Positions 1 to 8,288 of a stretch of 64,000 nucleotides of DNA are shown piece by piece; position 1 is the stretch's first letter; every line of letters begins with the position of its first letter. The notes beneath the pieces are model-generated. The model saw only the letters and a list, made by a program, of their open reading frames with translations, did not search any database and was not told the DNA's origin. This DNA is from Pseudanabaena sp. BC1403 (lineage in GTDB: Bacteria; Cyanobacteriota; Cyanobacteriia; Pseudanabaenales; Pseudanabaenaceae). The DNA lies in assembly GCF_002914585.1 (NCBI RefSeq), contig NZ_PDDM01000023.1, positions 29,266-93,265 of the forward strand. Reading direction: 5' to 3'. Made by a program: the position numbers and the translations under genes.

Positions 1-328
1 GAGCGCTGATATAAATACTCTCAGACGTGAGCCTTCCCCAAATGGGATAAAGAGCCTGCAACCAATTAAACAAAGTGCAATCTTGGGCGGCGGGGATAAC
101 CTTGGTGAGAACTTGATAAAAATGGTGATGAGTATTAACTAGCCCTGGCAGCACAATATGTTTCCCCTGTAAGTCCAGCACCTCATCGGCAGTTTGGGGT
201 AATTCGGTGGTGAGTCCCACCTGCTCAATCGCATTATCTCTGACAAATATAGCTGCATTACGGATCTCGCTGCGATCGCGATTCATGGTGACTAAGGTAT
301 GGATATTTTTGACTAGCAGGGTGGGCAT
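1..328 (-). CDS. Amidohydrolase, 8-oxoguanine deaminase-like (5' part only)
   Basis: Reading the minus strand from the ATG at 328-326 gives an open frame of about 109 codons that runs off the left edge. The translation begins MPTLLVKNIHTLVTMNRD and continues to LPGLVNTHHHFYQVL, the N-terminal beta-sandwich and first metal-binding HxH segment of the cytosine/guanine-deaminase branch of amidohydrolases. This branch includes 8-oxoguanine deaminase and hydroxydechloroatrazine ethylaminohydrolase. The remaining catalytic residues lie outside the window, so the substrate is inferred from resemblance only. A purine deaminase would fit the nucleoside-type ABC importer at 25-28.6 kb, but the two loci are 25 kb apart and the link is speculative. 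Confidence 0.72.
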   Translation of the reverse strand, partial: MPTLLVKNIHTLVTMNRDRSEIRNAAIFVRDNAIEQVGLTTELPQTADEVLDLQGKHIVLPGLVNTHHHFYQVLTKVIPAAQDCTLFNWLQALYPIWGRLTSESIYISA

Positions 329-466
329 GGATTTGGCTAAAATTCAGAATGTGAGTTTTTTGTCAGAGCAAAGTGCTGGAAGGTGACCTTTGATTTCTAC
401 CCTACAGTCTAGTAATTAATTGTCATCGTTGTAACCTATAGCAATGTATGCCTTGCTCAGGACATA

Positions 467-519
467 AAACCCAAATTAATAAAGGCGGAGCTTTGCTCCG
501 CCTTTATTAATTTGGGTTT
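467..519. repeat. Perfect intergenic palindrome, 25-bp arms
   Basis: The two arms are perfectly complementary around a 3-nt loop (TTT) at 492-494, with GGCGGAGC/GCTCCGCC at the tip. It lies between the divergent start of the amidohydrolase and the end of msrA. It belongs to the long palindromes that recur between genes throughout the window. It may act as a terminator, but no U-tract follows it. Confidence 0.8.
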
Positions 520-567
520 CGATTTATCCTAGCTATCTCACATTGCTATATGGACTAACGGTAAAAC

Positions 568-622
568 AAAGAGCCAATTTTTGGTGGCGTGGCTTCGCCA
601 CGCCACCAAAAATTGGCTCTTT
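568..622 (-). terminator. Hairpin downstream of msrA
   Basis: Perfect inverted repeat with 26-bp arms around a 3-nt loop, 16 bp beyond the msrA stop codon on the minus strand. The arms end in AAAGAGCC/GGCTCTTT, so transcription of msrA would give a strong stem followed by A/T-rich sequence. A terminator role is inferred from position and structure. Confidence 0.6.
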
Positions 623-638
623 ATTAACAGGTTAAACT

Positions 639-1349
639 TTACTCTTTATATATTTCAGGAAACTGCTTTCTTAACTGGGCAAGTTTCGGAAGATCATGAG
701 CGACTACATAAGGATAGTCGGGGTTGTGAACAATAAAATCTTGATGGTAATCCTCTGCTGCATAAAAACTCTCTAAAGGAGCTAACTGAGTTACAACAGG
801 TTTAGAAAAACTTTTGGTCTGGTTGAGACGTTCTATATAGGCTGCTGCAATCTGCTGCTGCTCACTATTTGTGAAAAATATAGCCGAACGATATTGAGTA
901 CCGCGATCAGGCCCTTGCCGATTTAGTTGGGTTGGGTCATGCGCTACATAAAAGTAGACTTCAAGAAGCTTCTCATAGGATATTTGGGAAGGATCGTAGG
1001 TAATTATGATGGATTCAGCATGTCCAGTTTGTCCAGAACCGACAGCTTCATAATTAGCAGTTGCAGCACTTCCGCCAGAATAACCAGAAACAACATTGGA
1101 AACTCCTTTTAGATGCTCAAATACTGCCTCTGTTCCCCAAAAGCATCCTCCTGCGAATACGGCTGTCTTTATTCCTTTCTGATTGATAATAGGGCTAGCA
1201 GTAGAAGTTTGAGTTGCTCTAGCCCCAGAGTTACGAGGCTCAGTATTAATCGCCTTTACCGAAACAAGCGAACTCAAAAATAAAGATGCGATCGCAAGAC
1301 TGCCAATAATGCCGCCACAAACATATAAACTTCGCTGAAACATATTCAT
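639..1349 (-). CDS. msrA: Peptide-methionine (S)-S-oxide reductase MsrA, exported form
   Basis: MsrA reduces methionine-S-sulfoxide in oxidised proteins. The catalytic motif GCFWGTE is present with Cys69, followed by the conserved GYSGG segment and AEDYHQDF near the C-terminus. The first ~33 residues form a hydrophobic segment (IIGSLAIASLFLSSLVSV) with a basic start, a signal peptide or membrane anchor, so the enzyme probably works in the periplasm or thylakoid lumen. No cysteine lies in the C-terminal tail, so this is a single-cysteine type recycled without the usual C-terminal resolving cysteines. It is a single gene ending at the hairpin at 568-622. Confidence 0.93.
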   Translation of the reverse strand: MNMFQRSLYVCGGIIGSLAIASLFLSSLVSVKAINTEPRNSGARATQTSTASPIINQKGIKTAVFAGGCFWGTEAVFEHLKGVSNVVSGYSGGSAATANYEAVGSGQTGHAESIIITYDPSQISYEKLLEVYFYVAHDPTQLNRQGPDRGTQYRSAIFFTNSEQQQIAAAYIERLNQTKSFSKPVVTQLAPLESFYAAEDYHQDFIVHNPDYPYVVAHDLPKLAQLRKQFPEIYKE

Positions 1350-1481
1350 AGACTTTCCGTGAAACTATCTAAACTATTGGAACTTTAACTTTATGCATTG
1401 TTATAAGTAGTACGGAGAGCGATCTCTATTGGATGAATTTATATAGAAAATTGTAAGAGGCCCACCCTACGGATAAGTCTC

Positions 1482-3191
1482 TCATGTGGCTATCGGCAAT
1501 AAAACACTAACGATCGTGCCTGCGATCGCTGAAGATTCAATTTCTAATTTGCCGCCATGAGCTTCTACAATTTTTTTGACGATCGCTAAACCTAATCCGT
1601 TGCCATCGGGTTTAGTCGTCATAAAAGGTTTGGTTAAATTGGGTAAAATGTCAGATGGAATAGGTGTGCCTCTATTCTGTACTTGTAAACAAATTTGGCG
1701 AGAACTGGTCAAAGAGGAAAAACTTACAGAAATTTTTTCTCCTTCTGGTACTGCTTCACAGGCATTTTGCAATAGATTGATCAAGACCTGAGTTAATTTA
1801 TCTTTATCTCCGAAGACTATCAGGGATTCAGGCATTGGCTCAAAAACTATTTGCTTGCCAATGGCAACTGGCGTACTAGAAATATTTTCTATATACTCCA
1901 TAGCTAGTTTGTTTATATCAACTGGAACGGGCTGAATAACCTCATGTTTTGCATAGAGCAGAATCTCATTTAAAAGTCGCTTAAGACGTTCTGCTTCATC
2001 TAAGGCTAGCGTCAATCTCTTCCTCGCGCTTTCAGGCAATTCCATTCGATAAAAGTAGTTTAGCCCCATTAGCACTGTGGTTAAGGGATTACGGACTTCA
2101 TGGATGATTGTGGTTGCTAGTTCGCCAATCTCGGAGAGTCTTTCCATCGCTTTAATTGTGCGCTGTTGCTCTTGTTGTCGATGGGTAATGTCTTCAGCGA
2201 TTCCCGCGACTCGATAGATTTGCCCATTTTTATCAATAATCGGAAAGGCCTGATCTCGAATAATCCTGACACCTCCATCTGGTCGAATAATCCGATATTC
2301 AAGATCGTAACTACTACCATCTAAAAACAAGTTCTTGAATGCTATTGATACCATCTCTCGATCTTCAGGAATAACTGCATTTAAGCAAACTGAGCCATCC
2401 TCATACCATTGTTCGACAGGAATTCCCCATACTTTCTCAAACATGGGACTCATGTAAATTGGCTTGCCATCATGGGAATACAGCCATACTAGCGGCTCCA
2501 AATTTTCGGCAATCAAGCGTAATTGCTCTTCACTTTTCCTTAATGCTTGTTCTGCTTCTTGTCGGTCATTGATCTCAGATTGTAACGCTAGATTAATTTC
2601 TTGTTGCTTTTGGTAGAGATTATAGTTGTCAATAGCTGTCGCAGCGCGTTCAGCAAAAATCTCCACCAAGCTCATCTCTTCGCGCGTGAATTTGCGTGGT
2701 CGTCGGTTAAACGAACAGACTGTACCAATAATTTCTCCATTGGGTAGTCTCAATGGTGCACCTAAATAAGCTAAATATCCTTCTGGTGTTTCACCTAAAT
2801 CTTTAAAAATAGATGTATTTTCTACAAAGAGGCATCGACCAGAATTCATAACACTTTCTGAGAGCGTGCCATGAAGCTCAAATTGCTGTTCTGCTGCATC
2901 ACCTAAGTCAATAGAACTGGCTGCGACTCCACCAAATCCCTCGCGACTTAAGGTGACAATTGCCCAGTCCAAGTCAAGTAATTCACTAACGCTACTTGCT
3001 ACTAGTTGGAGATATCCTTTCAACTCGCCTGTACGATAACTGAGCGATGATAGTACTTCTAAGGTTCGCTGTTGTCTTTTGATGTTAGCTCGATACTGAG
3101 GCATCAAAGCTGAAATATTGTGTTTAATGCTATTTAGAAATACTTTAACGACCTTCAGTATGGAGATGTAAAGGCGGTTCAGGTATTTCAT
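1482..3191 (-). CDS. GAF-PAS sensor histidine kinase
   Basis: Soluble-looking sensor kinase of 569 residues. Order: a short amphipathic N-terminus, a GAF domain at about 45-195, a PAS/PAC domain at about 220-340 beginning at LRKSEEQLRLIAENLEPLVW, a HisKA dimerisation helix with the phospho-acceptor in HEVRNPLT near residue 365, and a HATPase_c domain with the N-box LINLLQNACEA and the GNGLGLAIVKK lid. The HEVRNP form of the H-box is typical of NtrB/PAS-type kinases. No transmembrane segment is evident, although the first 25 residues are rather hydrophobic. No response regulator lies next to it on this strand, so its partner is unknown. Confidence 0.9.
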   Translation of the reverse strand: MKYLNRLYISILKVVKVFLNSIKHNISALMPQYRANIKRQQRTLEVLSSLSYRTGELKGYLQLVASSVSELLDLDWAIVTLSREGFGGVAASSIDLGDAAEQQFELHGTLSESVMNSGRCLFVENTSIFKDLGETPEGYLAYLGAPLRLPNGEIIGTVCSFNRRPRKFTREEMSLVEIFAERAATAIDNYNLYQKQQEINLALQSEINDRQEAEQALRKSEEQLRLIAENLEPLVWLYSHDGKPIYMSPMFEKVWGIPVEQWYEDGSVCLNAVIPEDREMVSIAFKNLFLDGSSYDLEYRIIRPDGGVRIIRDQAFPIIDKNGQIYRVAGIAEDITHRQQEQQRTIKAMERLSEIGELATTIIHEVRNPLTTVLMGLNYFYRMELPESARKRLTLALDEAERLKRLLNEILLYAKHEVIQPVPVDINKLAMEYIENISSTPVAIGKQIVFEPMPESLIVFGDKDKLTQVLINLLQNACEAVPEGEKISVSFSSLTSSRQICLQVQNRGTPIPSDILPNLTKPFMTTKPDGNGLGLAIVKKIVEAHGGKLEIESSAIAGTIVSVLLPIAT

Positions 3192-3365
3192 AAAAATATA
3201 CTCAGCTAAAACTCAGCGTCAACTAATTAATTACTTAAAGGTAAATCATATTGAAACGATTTAGAGGAGTAATAATTATTTATATAAATATAATTTTTTT
3301 GATATCAGCAATTTCTATTTTATGTGCAGGATATAGATCTTTCCATACTTTATATGCTACAGCCT

Positions 3366-3468
3366 ATACCAAAGCACGAAATAGCCACGCCATTTTGTAC
3401 TTCTAAAACCCTTGCTAGGTTTAGTCTTTAATTCACAAAAGTGTGATGACACTTTTGCGAATTGGGAT
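3366..3468 (-). mobile_element. MITE-like element family 1, copy A
   Basis: The reverse complement of this stretch aligns almost end to end with 4308-4410 and 16131-16231. All three share a hairpin built on CACACTTTTGTG-like arms, a central CAAGGGTTTTA-like block, a second hairpin ACAAAATGGC..GCCATTTTGT, and a terminal GGTAT/ATACC. There is no coding capacity. It lies in the 342-bp gap between the two kinase genes, the rest of which is A/T-rich and shows nothing else. Confidence 0.7.
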
Positions 3469-3533
3469 TAATGATTGAGGAGAGATGGCGAGCAATCGCG
3501 ATCGCTAATTTTTTTGTAATACCGTGATTTGAA

Positions 3534-4286
3534 ATGAGTGACTTTACTTTGACCTCTGCGCATGAGGCATCTGCAAACCATCAGATGGTCAGTCTTGATG
3601 AAGTGCAAGCTCAGCAAATACAACTAATTAGAAACTTCTCCCATGAGTTACGAACGCCATTAACGCTGGTTTATGGTTATATGCAAAGTATATACCGCCG
3701 TAATGAAAACCTTACCGATCTCCAAAAAAATGCGCTGGAGATCGCCATGTTTGAAATGAAGCATACCATTCAATTATTACAAGAATCTCTTGATCTAGCG
3801 AGGTTAGAATGTCACGCTATTTGCTTGCGCCGCGAACCAGTACCATTGCATGGGCTAATATCCGAAGCGATCGCTTTTTCTCAGCAAGTCAAATCGCGTG
3901 AAATTATCGTTGAATCTGAGGAGTCAAATATTTTGGTGCTAGCTGATGCTGATCGACTCAAACAAGTTTTATTAAGGTTGATTGATAATGCTGTGAAGTA
4001 TTCGGATACTGCAATTACGATTAAATTAGAAAAGTCAGGAGATTGTGTAGCGATTAGTATCTGTGATCGTGGCTGTGGTATTGACTTTCAAGATCAACTC
4101 AATATTTTTAGCCCTTTTTATCGAGTTGATCGCTCTCGAAATCGTGACACGGGCGGAGCAGGCTTGGGTTTGGCGATCGCTAAAGTTTTGGTAGAAGGTA
4201 TGGGAGGAACTCTCAATGTGTATTCTCAACTAGGTGAAGGTAGTATCTTTAAGATTATTCTCAAATCTCTCGTGAGTATTGCTTGA
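3534..4286 (+). CDS. Short cytoplasmic sensor histidine kinase
   Basis: Kinase of 250 residues consisting almost only of a transmitter module. It has HisKA with His37 in NFSHELRTPLTL, then a HATPase_c domain with RLIDNAVKYS (N-box), DRGCGIDF (G1) and GGAGLGLAIAKVL (G2). The ~28 residues before the H-box are too short for a sensor domain and contain no membrane segment, so it must sense through a partner protein or a residual N-terminal peptide. It probably phosphorylates the OmpR-type regulator that starts 155 bp downstream. A MITE-like element separates the two genes. Confidence 0.9.
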   Translation: MSDFTLTSAHEASANHQMVSLDEVQAQQIQLIRNFSHELRTPLTLVYGYMQSIYRRNENLTDLQKNALEIAMFEMKHTIQLLQESLDLARLECHAICLRREPVPLHGLISEAIAFSQQVKSREIIVESEESNILVLADADRLKQVLLRLIDNAVKYSDTAITIKLEKSGDCVAISICDRGCGIDFQDQLNIFSPFYRVDRSRNRDTGGAGLGLAIAKVLVEGMGGTLNVYSQLGEGSIFKIILKSLVSIA

Positions 4287-4307
4287 TGTCTAAGCCACTC
4301 ACATCGA

Positions 4308-4410
4308 ATACCAATCCAAAAAAGTTTTGTCACACTTTTTTGGATTAAAAACCAAACCCTGTAAGGATTTTAAAAACATAAAATAGCGTAGCCATTTTGT
4401 GTTTTGGTAT
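4308..4410 (+). mobile_element. MITE-like element family 1, copy B
   Basis: A 103-bp non-coding element with the short terminal inverted repeat ATACCAA/TTGGTAT (8 bp if the outer A and T are counted). It contains the same two internal hairpins as copies A and C. It occupies most of the gap between the kinase and response-regulator genes, so any co-transcription must read through its hairpins. Confidence 0.75.
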
Positions 4411-4441
4411 TACTCATTATGTTTAATATACTTAGAAATTT

Positions 4442-5122
4442 ATGTCAACTAAAATCCTTTTAATAGAAGATGATGTCAGACTAGCCCAGTTTGTTGAAAT
4501 GGAGTTAACTTGCGAAGGCTATCAGGTGAGCATGGCTCACAATGGCTTAGATGGACTAACTCAAGCTAGACAGGATCAACCTGATTTAGTAGTTTTGGAT
4601 TGGATGATGCCAGGATTATCGGGAGTAGAAATTTGTCGAAGATTGAGAGCTACTGGTAGTAAAGTCCCGATCATTTTAGTTACTGCAAAGGATGATATTA
4701 GCGATCGCGTGGCGGGTTTGGATGCTGGGGCTGATGATTATGTAATCAAGCCTTTTAGTATTGAAGAGATGCTTGCCAGAATCCGTTCTAATTTACGTCG
4801 CACTAAAGCAGAAGATAGTGACACGCTCCAATTTGAAGATCTAAGTTTAAATCTCCGTACACGCGAAATCTTGCGTGCTGGAAAAGTGATCGAATTGACG
4901 GTGCGAGAGTTTGAGTTGTTGGAATATCTCATGATTCATCCCCAGCAGGTTATGACTCGCGATCAGATCTTAGAAAATGTTTGGGGTTATGATTTTGGCG
5001 GTGATTCTAATGTGATTGAGGTTTATGTTCGTACTCTCAGGCAAAAGTTAGAAATTGATAATACTTGCCGACTAATTCAAACTGTTCGCGGTATCGGCTA
5101 CGTTCTGCGTCTTAGTAAGTGA
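4442..5122 (+). CDS. OmpR/PhoB-family response regulator
   Basis: The receiver domain (1-120) has the acidic pair in LLIEDD, phospho-acceptor Asp53 in VVLDWMMPG, the Thr in LVTAKDD and the Lys in YVIKPFS. It is followed by a winged-helix DNA-binding domain (about 130-224) with LTVREFELLEYLM and VYVRTLRQKLE. It is the natural partner of the preceding short kinase. The stop codon TGA (5120-5122) coincides with the first three bases of the inverted-repeat element at 5120-5266. The current C-terminus, VLRLSK, may therefore have been set by that insertion. The target genes are unknown. Confidence 0.92.
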   Translation: MSTKILLIEDDVRLAQFVEMELTCEGYQVSMAHNGLDGLTQARQDQPDLVVLDWMMPGLSGVEICRRLRATGSKVPIILVTAKDDISDRVAGLDAGADDYVIKPFSIEEMLARIRSNLRRTKAEDSDTLQFEDLSLNLRTREILRAGKVIELTVREFELLEYLMIHPQQVMTRDQILENVWGYDFGGDSNVIEVYVRTLRQKLEIDNTCRLIQTVRGIGYVLRLSK

Positions 5123-5266
5123 TGTTACGTGGAAAGAAAAATGCACCACATCCCCCAACCCCTTCTCCTTACAAGGAGAAGGGGAGCCAGAGCTTTTTCT
5201 TGTTCCCCTCTCCTTTGCAAGGAGAGGGGCTAGGGGTGAGGTTTTAGAAACTTCCACGTAACATCA
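5120..5266. mobile_element. MITE-like element with 15-bp perfect terminal inverted repeats
   Basis: The ends TGATGTTACGTGGAA (5120-5134) and its exact complement (5252-5266) enclose two hairpins of the CCCCTTCTCC../..GGAGAGGGG type. No protein is encoded. It touches the stop codon of the response regulator. A clear target duplication is not visible; only GTAA is shared by the two flanks. Confidence 0.7.
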
Positions 5267-5290
5267 GTAATTACAGTGATTTTCGAGCAA

Positions 5291-5353
5291 CCGAACCAAT
5301 AAAACTTTTGAGAGGGCTGCAAAGCAGCCCTCTCAAAAGTTTTATTGGTTCGG
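5291..5353. repeat. Perfect palindrome, 30-bp arms
   Basis: Perfect inverted repeat around an AAA loop at 5321-5323, directly after the MITE-like element and before the small secreted protein gene. Its length and GC-rich tip (GGGCTGC/GCAGCCC) would make a very stable RNA hairpin. The remaining ~200 bp up to the next gene shows no further structure. Confidence 0.8.
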
Positions 5354-5552
5354 ATTTGAGCACTTTGTGCTCTAACTGAGTAAACGATGAGTTTTAACCT
5401 AATTATTTTTAATTTTAAACTTATACAACTCATAACTTGATTTCAGCTTCGTATCATTGCGCTCGGCGATTATTGAGAAGTAGAGATTAGCTGATTTAGC
5501 AGATATCTCTGGTTATCGTAGTTTGAGCTAGCAAATTTAGGAGCATATTAAG

Positions 5553-5954
5553 ATGAATATCAAGTCCCTCAGCCCTCTACTTACAAGTGTCGCTTTAGCA
5601 GGTTTTATCGGCGTTGGTGATGTAGCAGTGCGCTCATTCACTCCTCAATTTCAATCCGTAGCGATCGCTGAGTCAATGCCTTCTAAAACAGCCCAAGCGG
5701 AAAAGACAGAAGCAGAGAAGCATATTGAAATCATTACTAAAAACAAGGGACAGATTGGTGGAGGCGATCAGTTACGTCGCTGGTTCTTTGGCGATCTTAT
5801 GCCTTTGGGAGTGCAACCAGGTGGAGCTGGCATGGTGGTGAGTCTCTACAACAAAGCTAACGATGTTACATTCTCCTACTGTGCTACCTATGATGTAGTA
5901 GTCGCAGTGAAAAAAGGTCGGGTGGTTACATTCCCTGCTAAAGAAGTCAAATAA
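5553..5954 (+). CDS. Small exported protein of unknown function
   Basis: The 133-residue product starts with a hydrophobic segment (SLSPLLTSVALAGFIGVGDVAV) suggesting a signal peptide, followed by a charged linker (AQAEKTEAEKHIE) and a compact Gly-rich domain ending VVAVKKGRVVTFPAKEVK. AGGAG-like bases (TTAGGAGC) lie 10-12 nt upstream of the ATG. I do not recognise the family. The position upstream of a DUF4079 membrane protein and a reductase suggests a periplasmic or lumenal role, but this is only context. Confidence 0.6.
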   Translation: MNIKSLSPLLTSVALAGFIGVGDVAVRSFTPQFQSVAIAESMPSKTAQAEKTEAEKHIEIITKNKGQIGGGDQLRRWFFGDLMPLGVQPGGAGMVVSLYNKANDVTFSYCATYDVVVAVKKGRVVTFPAKEVK

Positions 5955-5992
5955 TTGATATTTCGTAGAGCGAATATTTACACTCACTCTCA

Positions 5993-6019
5993 GCCCCCGC
6001 TCTGACATTGAGAGGGGGC
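5993..6019 (+). terminator. Possible weak terminator hairpin
   Basis: GCCCCC..CTCT and AGAG..GGGGGC arms pair imperfectly 36 bp after the preceding stop codon, and a T-rich run (TTATTTTTT) follows some 10 nt later. This is a modest candidate for a Rho-independent terminator. Confidence 0.35.
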
Positions 6020-6063
6020 AAATTGATTATTTTTTACTAAAATTATTTGCACCTACCAATCAT

Positions 6064-6771
6064 ATGGATCTAAAAGATACTCTAGCTTTACTACATCCTG
6101 CGATCGCAATTGCATTTGTATTCCCATTGATTGGTATCGTCATCAATCGTTCTTGGCTAACTCGTCAACGTCGTCTGCAAACCACAAATGGAGAGAAGAG
6201 TAAGATTCCTCCAAGTGTTGGCTCCGAGCATTTAGCGATCGGTTATTGGCTAAGCGGCTCGGTTGTAGGAGTAGCACTTTTGGGCATGGCTTTCCCAATT
6301 TTTTCTAAGATGATCGAACGCGATATTTTAACCAAAGAGCCATCACGGGTTGCCTTTGTGGTGATCTTGTTTATTGCTTCTACGGCTTCGATGGTATTTC
6401 TCTATCGGGCTACAAGCAAGTTATGGCGTGGTGTTTTTGCGACTCTATCTGGAGTGGGATTAATTATCTTAGGTGCTCAACCAGAGGTCTTTCGTCGCGA
6501 TAAAGAATGGTTTTTCTCTCACTACTACTATGGAATAGCCGCAGCTTTATTGATGATTTTTTCAATGGCGATCGTGCAGGATATTTACCAAGACCGCAAA
6601 AATCGCTGGCGAACTGTGCATATTTTACTGAATATTTTTGCGACTATACTGTTTTTAGGGCAAAGTATGACTGGCGCTAGAGATTTGTTGTCCATTCCCT
6701 ATAGCTGGCAAGCTTCCTACATCTCTAAATGTGACTTTACAAATAAAACTTGTCCACAAATTAACAAATAG
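6064..6771 (+). CDS. DUF4079-type integral membrane protein
   Basis: Protein of 235 residues with about six hydrophobic helices: HPAIAIAFVFPLIGIVI, WLSGSVVGVALLGMAF, VAFVVILFIASTASMVFLY, GVFATLSGVGLIILGA, YYYGIAAALLMIFSMAIV and ILLNIFATILFLGQS. The N-terminal LLHPAIA with its His and the TGARDLL end resemble the cyanobacterial/plant DUF4079 family, which is related to cytochrome b561-like membrane proteins. It sits 70 bp upstream of a membrane-anchored flavin/2Fe-2S reductase, so the two could form a membrane redox unit; that is inference. Family assignment is from memory of the sequence style. Confidence 0.6.
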   Translation: MDLKDTLALLHPAIAIAFVFPLIGIVINRSWLTRQRRLQTTNGEKSKIPPSVGSEHLAIGYWLSGSVVGVALLGMAFPIFSKMIERDILTKEPSRVAFVVILFIASTASMVFLYRATSKLWRGVFATLSGVGLIILGAQPEVFRRDKEWFFSHYYYGIAAALLMIFSMAIVQDIYQDRKNRWRTVHILLNIFATILFLGQSMTGARDLLSIPYSWQASYISKCDFTNKTCPQINK

Positions 6772-6841
6772 ATTAGTTCAAAAGTGGGAGCGATTTCACT
6801 ATTATAAAAAAGTAAAATCAGACTAATAACGGAATCCGCCA

Positions 6842-8185
6842 ATGTTAGAAGATATTAGACAAATCTCAAATCCCTTGGTTAGGGCAATAACTTCTGGGTT
6901 GTTTCTCAGTTCTTTGGTAACCATACCTGCTTCTGCTGCAATTTTTTTAGTAAACTTCAAGAATGAATCTGCCTATAAATTCATTTTTTATGCCTCAATA
7001 GCTAGTGCTACAGTCGGTGCAGTGGGCGGTCTTGCATCTGGGAAAAGTAAATCTGAGGTAACAGAAAGACCAATAGTTGAAACTACTGGTGGTATGGATT
7101 GGAAAGACTGGCGTAAATTTGTGATTGATCGCAAAGTTAAAGAGAGCGACAGTATCACATCTTTTTATCTAAAACCATTGGATGGCGGGACGATTCCCAA
7201 CTTCACACCTGGGCAATTTCTGACAATTCAGTTAGATATTCCTGAGCAGTCGAGACCTGTAATTCGCACCTATTCACTTTCTGATTACAGCAGATCATCC
7301 ACTTATTATCGTCTATCAATTAAACGCGAACCTACGCCTCCAGACACGATCGCACCTGCGGGGATTGCCTCAAACTTCATGCATGATCATGTTCATGAAG
7401 GCTCTGTTATTTTGGTAAAGCCTCCTGCTGGAAAGTTCGTGTTAGATGTGAATAGTTCGCAACCTGCTGTCTTAATCAGTAATGGTGTTGGTATTACGCC
7501 CATGATTAGCATGGCAAAAGCTGTTAGCTTGCTTAATCCACAACGACATATTTGGTTTTTGCATGGTGCGCGAGATGGCAGCCTCCATGCCTTTCGTGAT
7601 GAAGTTAATGCGATCGCAGTTAGTAATCCTAATTTACATATCGTTTATTGCTATAGCCGCCCTAACTTGACTGATGAAGGAAATTATCAGCATAAAGGCT
7701 ATGTGGATGTTGATTTGATCAAGAATGTAGTTGCACCTGAGATGCAGAACTTTTATGGTTCGACGGATGCAGAATATTTCCTCTGTGGCTCTCCATCATT
7801 TATGGATTCACTCCGAGATGGATTGAGGGAATGGGGTGTAGCTGACAATAAGGTTCTATTTGAATCTTTTGCTAAAGCTAAGCCCAAGAAGTCAGAACCA
7901 GCCCAAGATCCATCCCAAGAACATGATTCTATCGAAATCGTTTTCGGGAAGTCTGGTAAAACTCTGAGCTGGAGTCCTAACGATGGCACGATTTTAGAGT
8001 TTGCGGAAGCAAATGATATCTATCCCGATCATAGTTGCCGTATTGGTGTTTGTGGTACTTGTATGTGCAAAATTTCTGAAGGAGAAGTTGAGTATGCGCA
8101 AGCACCAACGGCTTCTGTTGATGGTGATTCAGTTCTCATTTGCATCTCTAAGCCTAAAACTGCAAGGTTAGTTCTAGATATTTAA
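6842..8185 (+). CDS. Membrane-anchored FNR-type reductase with C-terminal 2Fe-2S ferredoxin domain
   Basis: 447 residues. Two N-terminal hydrophobic segments (about 10-38 and 45-65) anchor the protein. Next comes a ferredoxin-reductase-type FAD domain (about 90-205) with the flavin motif RTYSLS, then an NAD(P)H domain (about 205-345) with ISNGVGITPM and the C-terminal FLCGSPSFM. The last ~80 residues are a plant-type 2Fe-2S ferredoxin with CRIGVCGTCMCK and a final Cys in VLICIS. The order matches flavohaemoprotein/phenol-hydroxylase-type reductases that pass electrons from NAD(P)H through FAD to an iron-sulfur centre. The electron acceptor is unknown. It is followed by a strong hairpin. Confidence 0.88.
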   Translation: MLEDIRQISNPLVRAITSGLFLSSLVTIPASAAIFLVNFKNESAYKFIFYASIASATVGAVGGLASGKSKSEVTERPIVETTGGMDWKDWRKFVIDRKVKESDSITSFYLKPLDGGTIPNFTPGQFLTIQLDIPEQSRPVIRTYSLSDYSRSSTYYRLSIKREPTPPDTIAPAGIASNFMHDHVHEGSVILVKPPAGKFVLDVNSSQPAVLISNGVGITPMISMAKAVSLLNPQRHIWFLHGARDGSLHAFRDEVNAIAVSNPNLHIVYCYSRPNLTDEGNYQHKGYVDVDLIKNVVAPEMQNFYGSTDAEYFLCGSPSFMDSLRDGLREWGVADNKVLFESFAKAKPKKSEPAQDPSQEHDSIEIVFGKSGKTLSWSPNDGTILEFAEANDIYPDHSCRIGVCGTCMCKISEGEVEYAQAPTASVDGDSVLICISKPKTARLVLDI

Positions 8186-8190
8186 AACCC

Positions 8191-8241
8191 AAAACTAGAG
8201 ATTGTGTCGCCCGCGTAGTGGGTGACACAATCTCTAGTTTT
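8191..8241 (+). terminator. Hairpin after the reductase gene
   Basis: Long inverted repeat with arms AAAACTAGAGATTGTGTC and its complement, starting 6 bp after the stop codon. The right arm ends in AGTTTTAT. A terminator role is likely from its position. Confidence 0.65.
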
Positions 8242-8288
8242 ATAAACTACTTAGTTATGCCATTAGAGCATAGTTATAAATTTGGATA

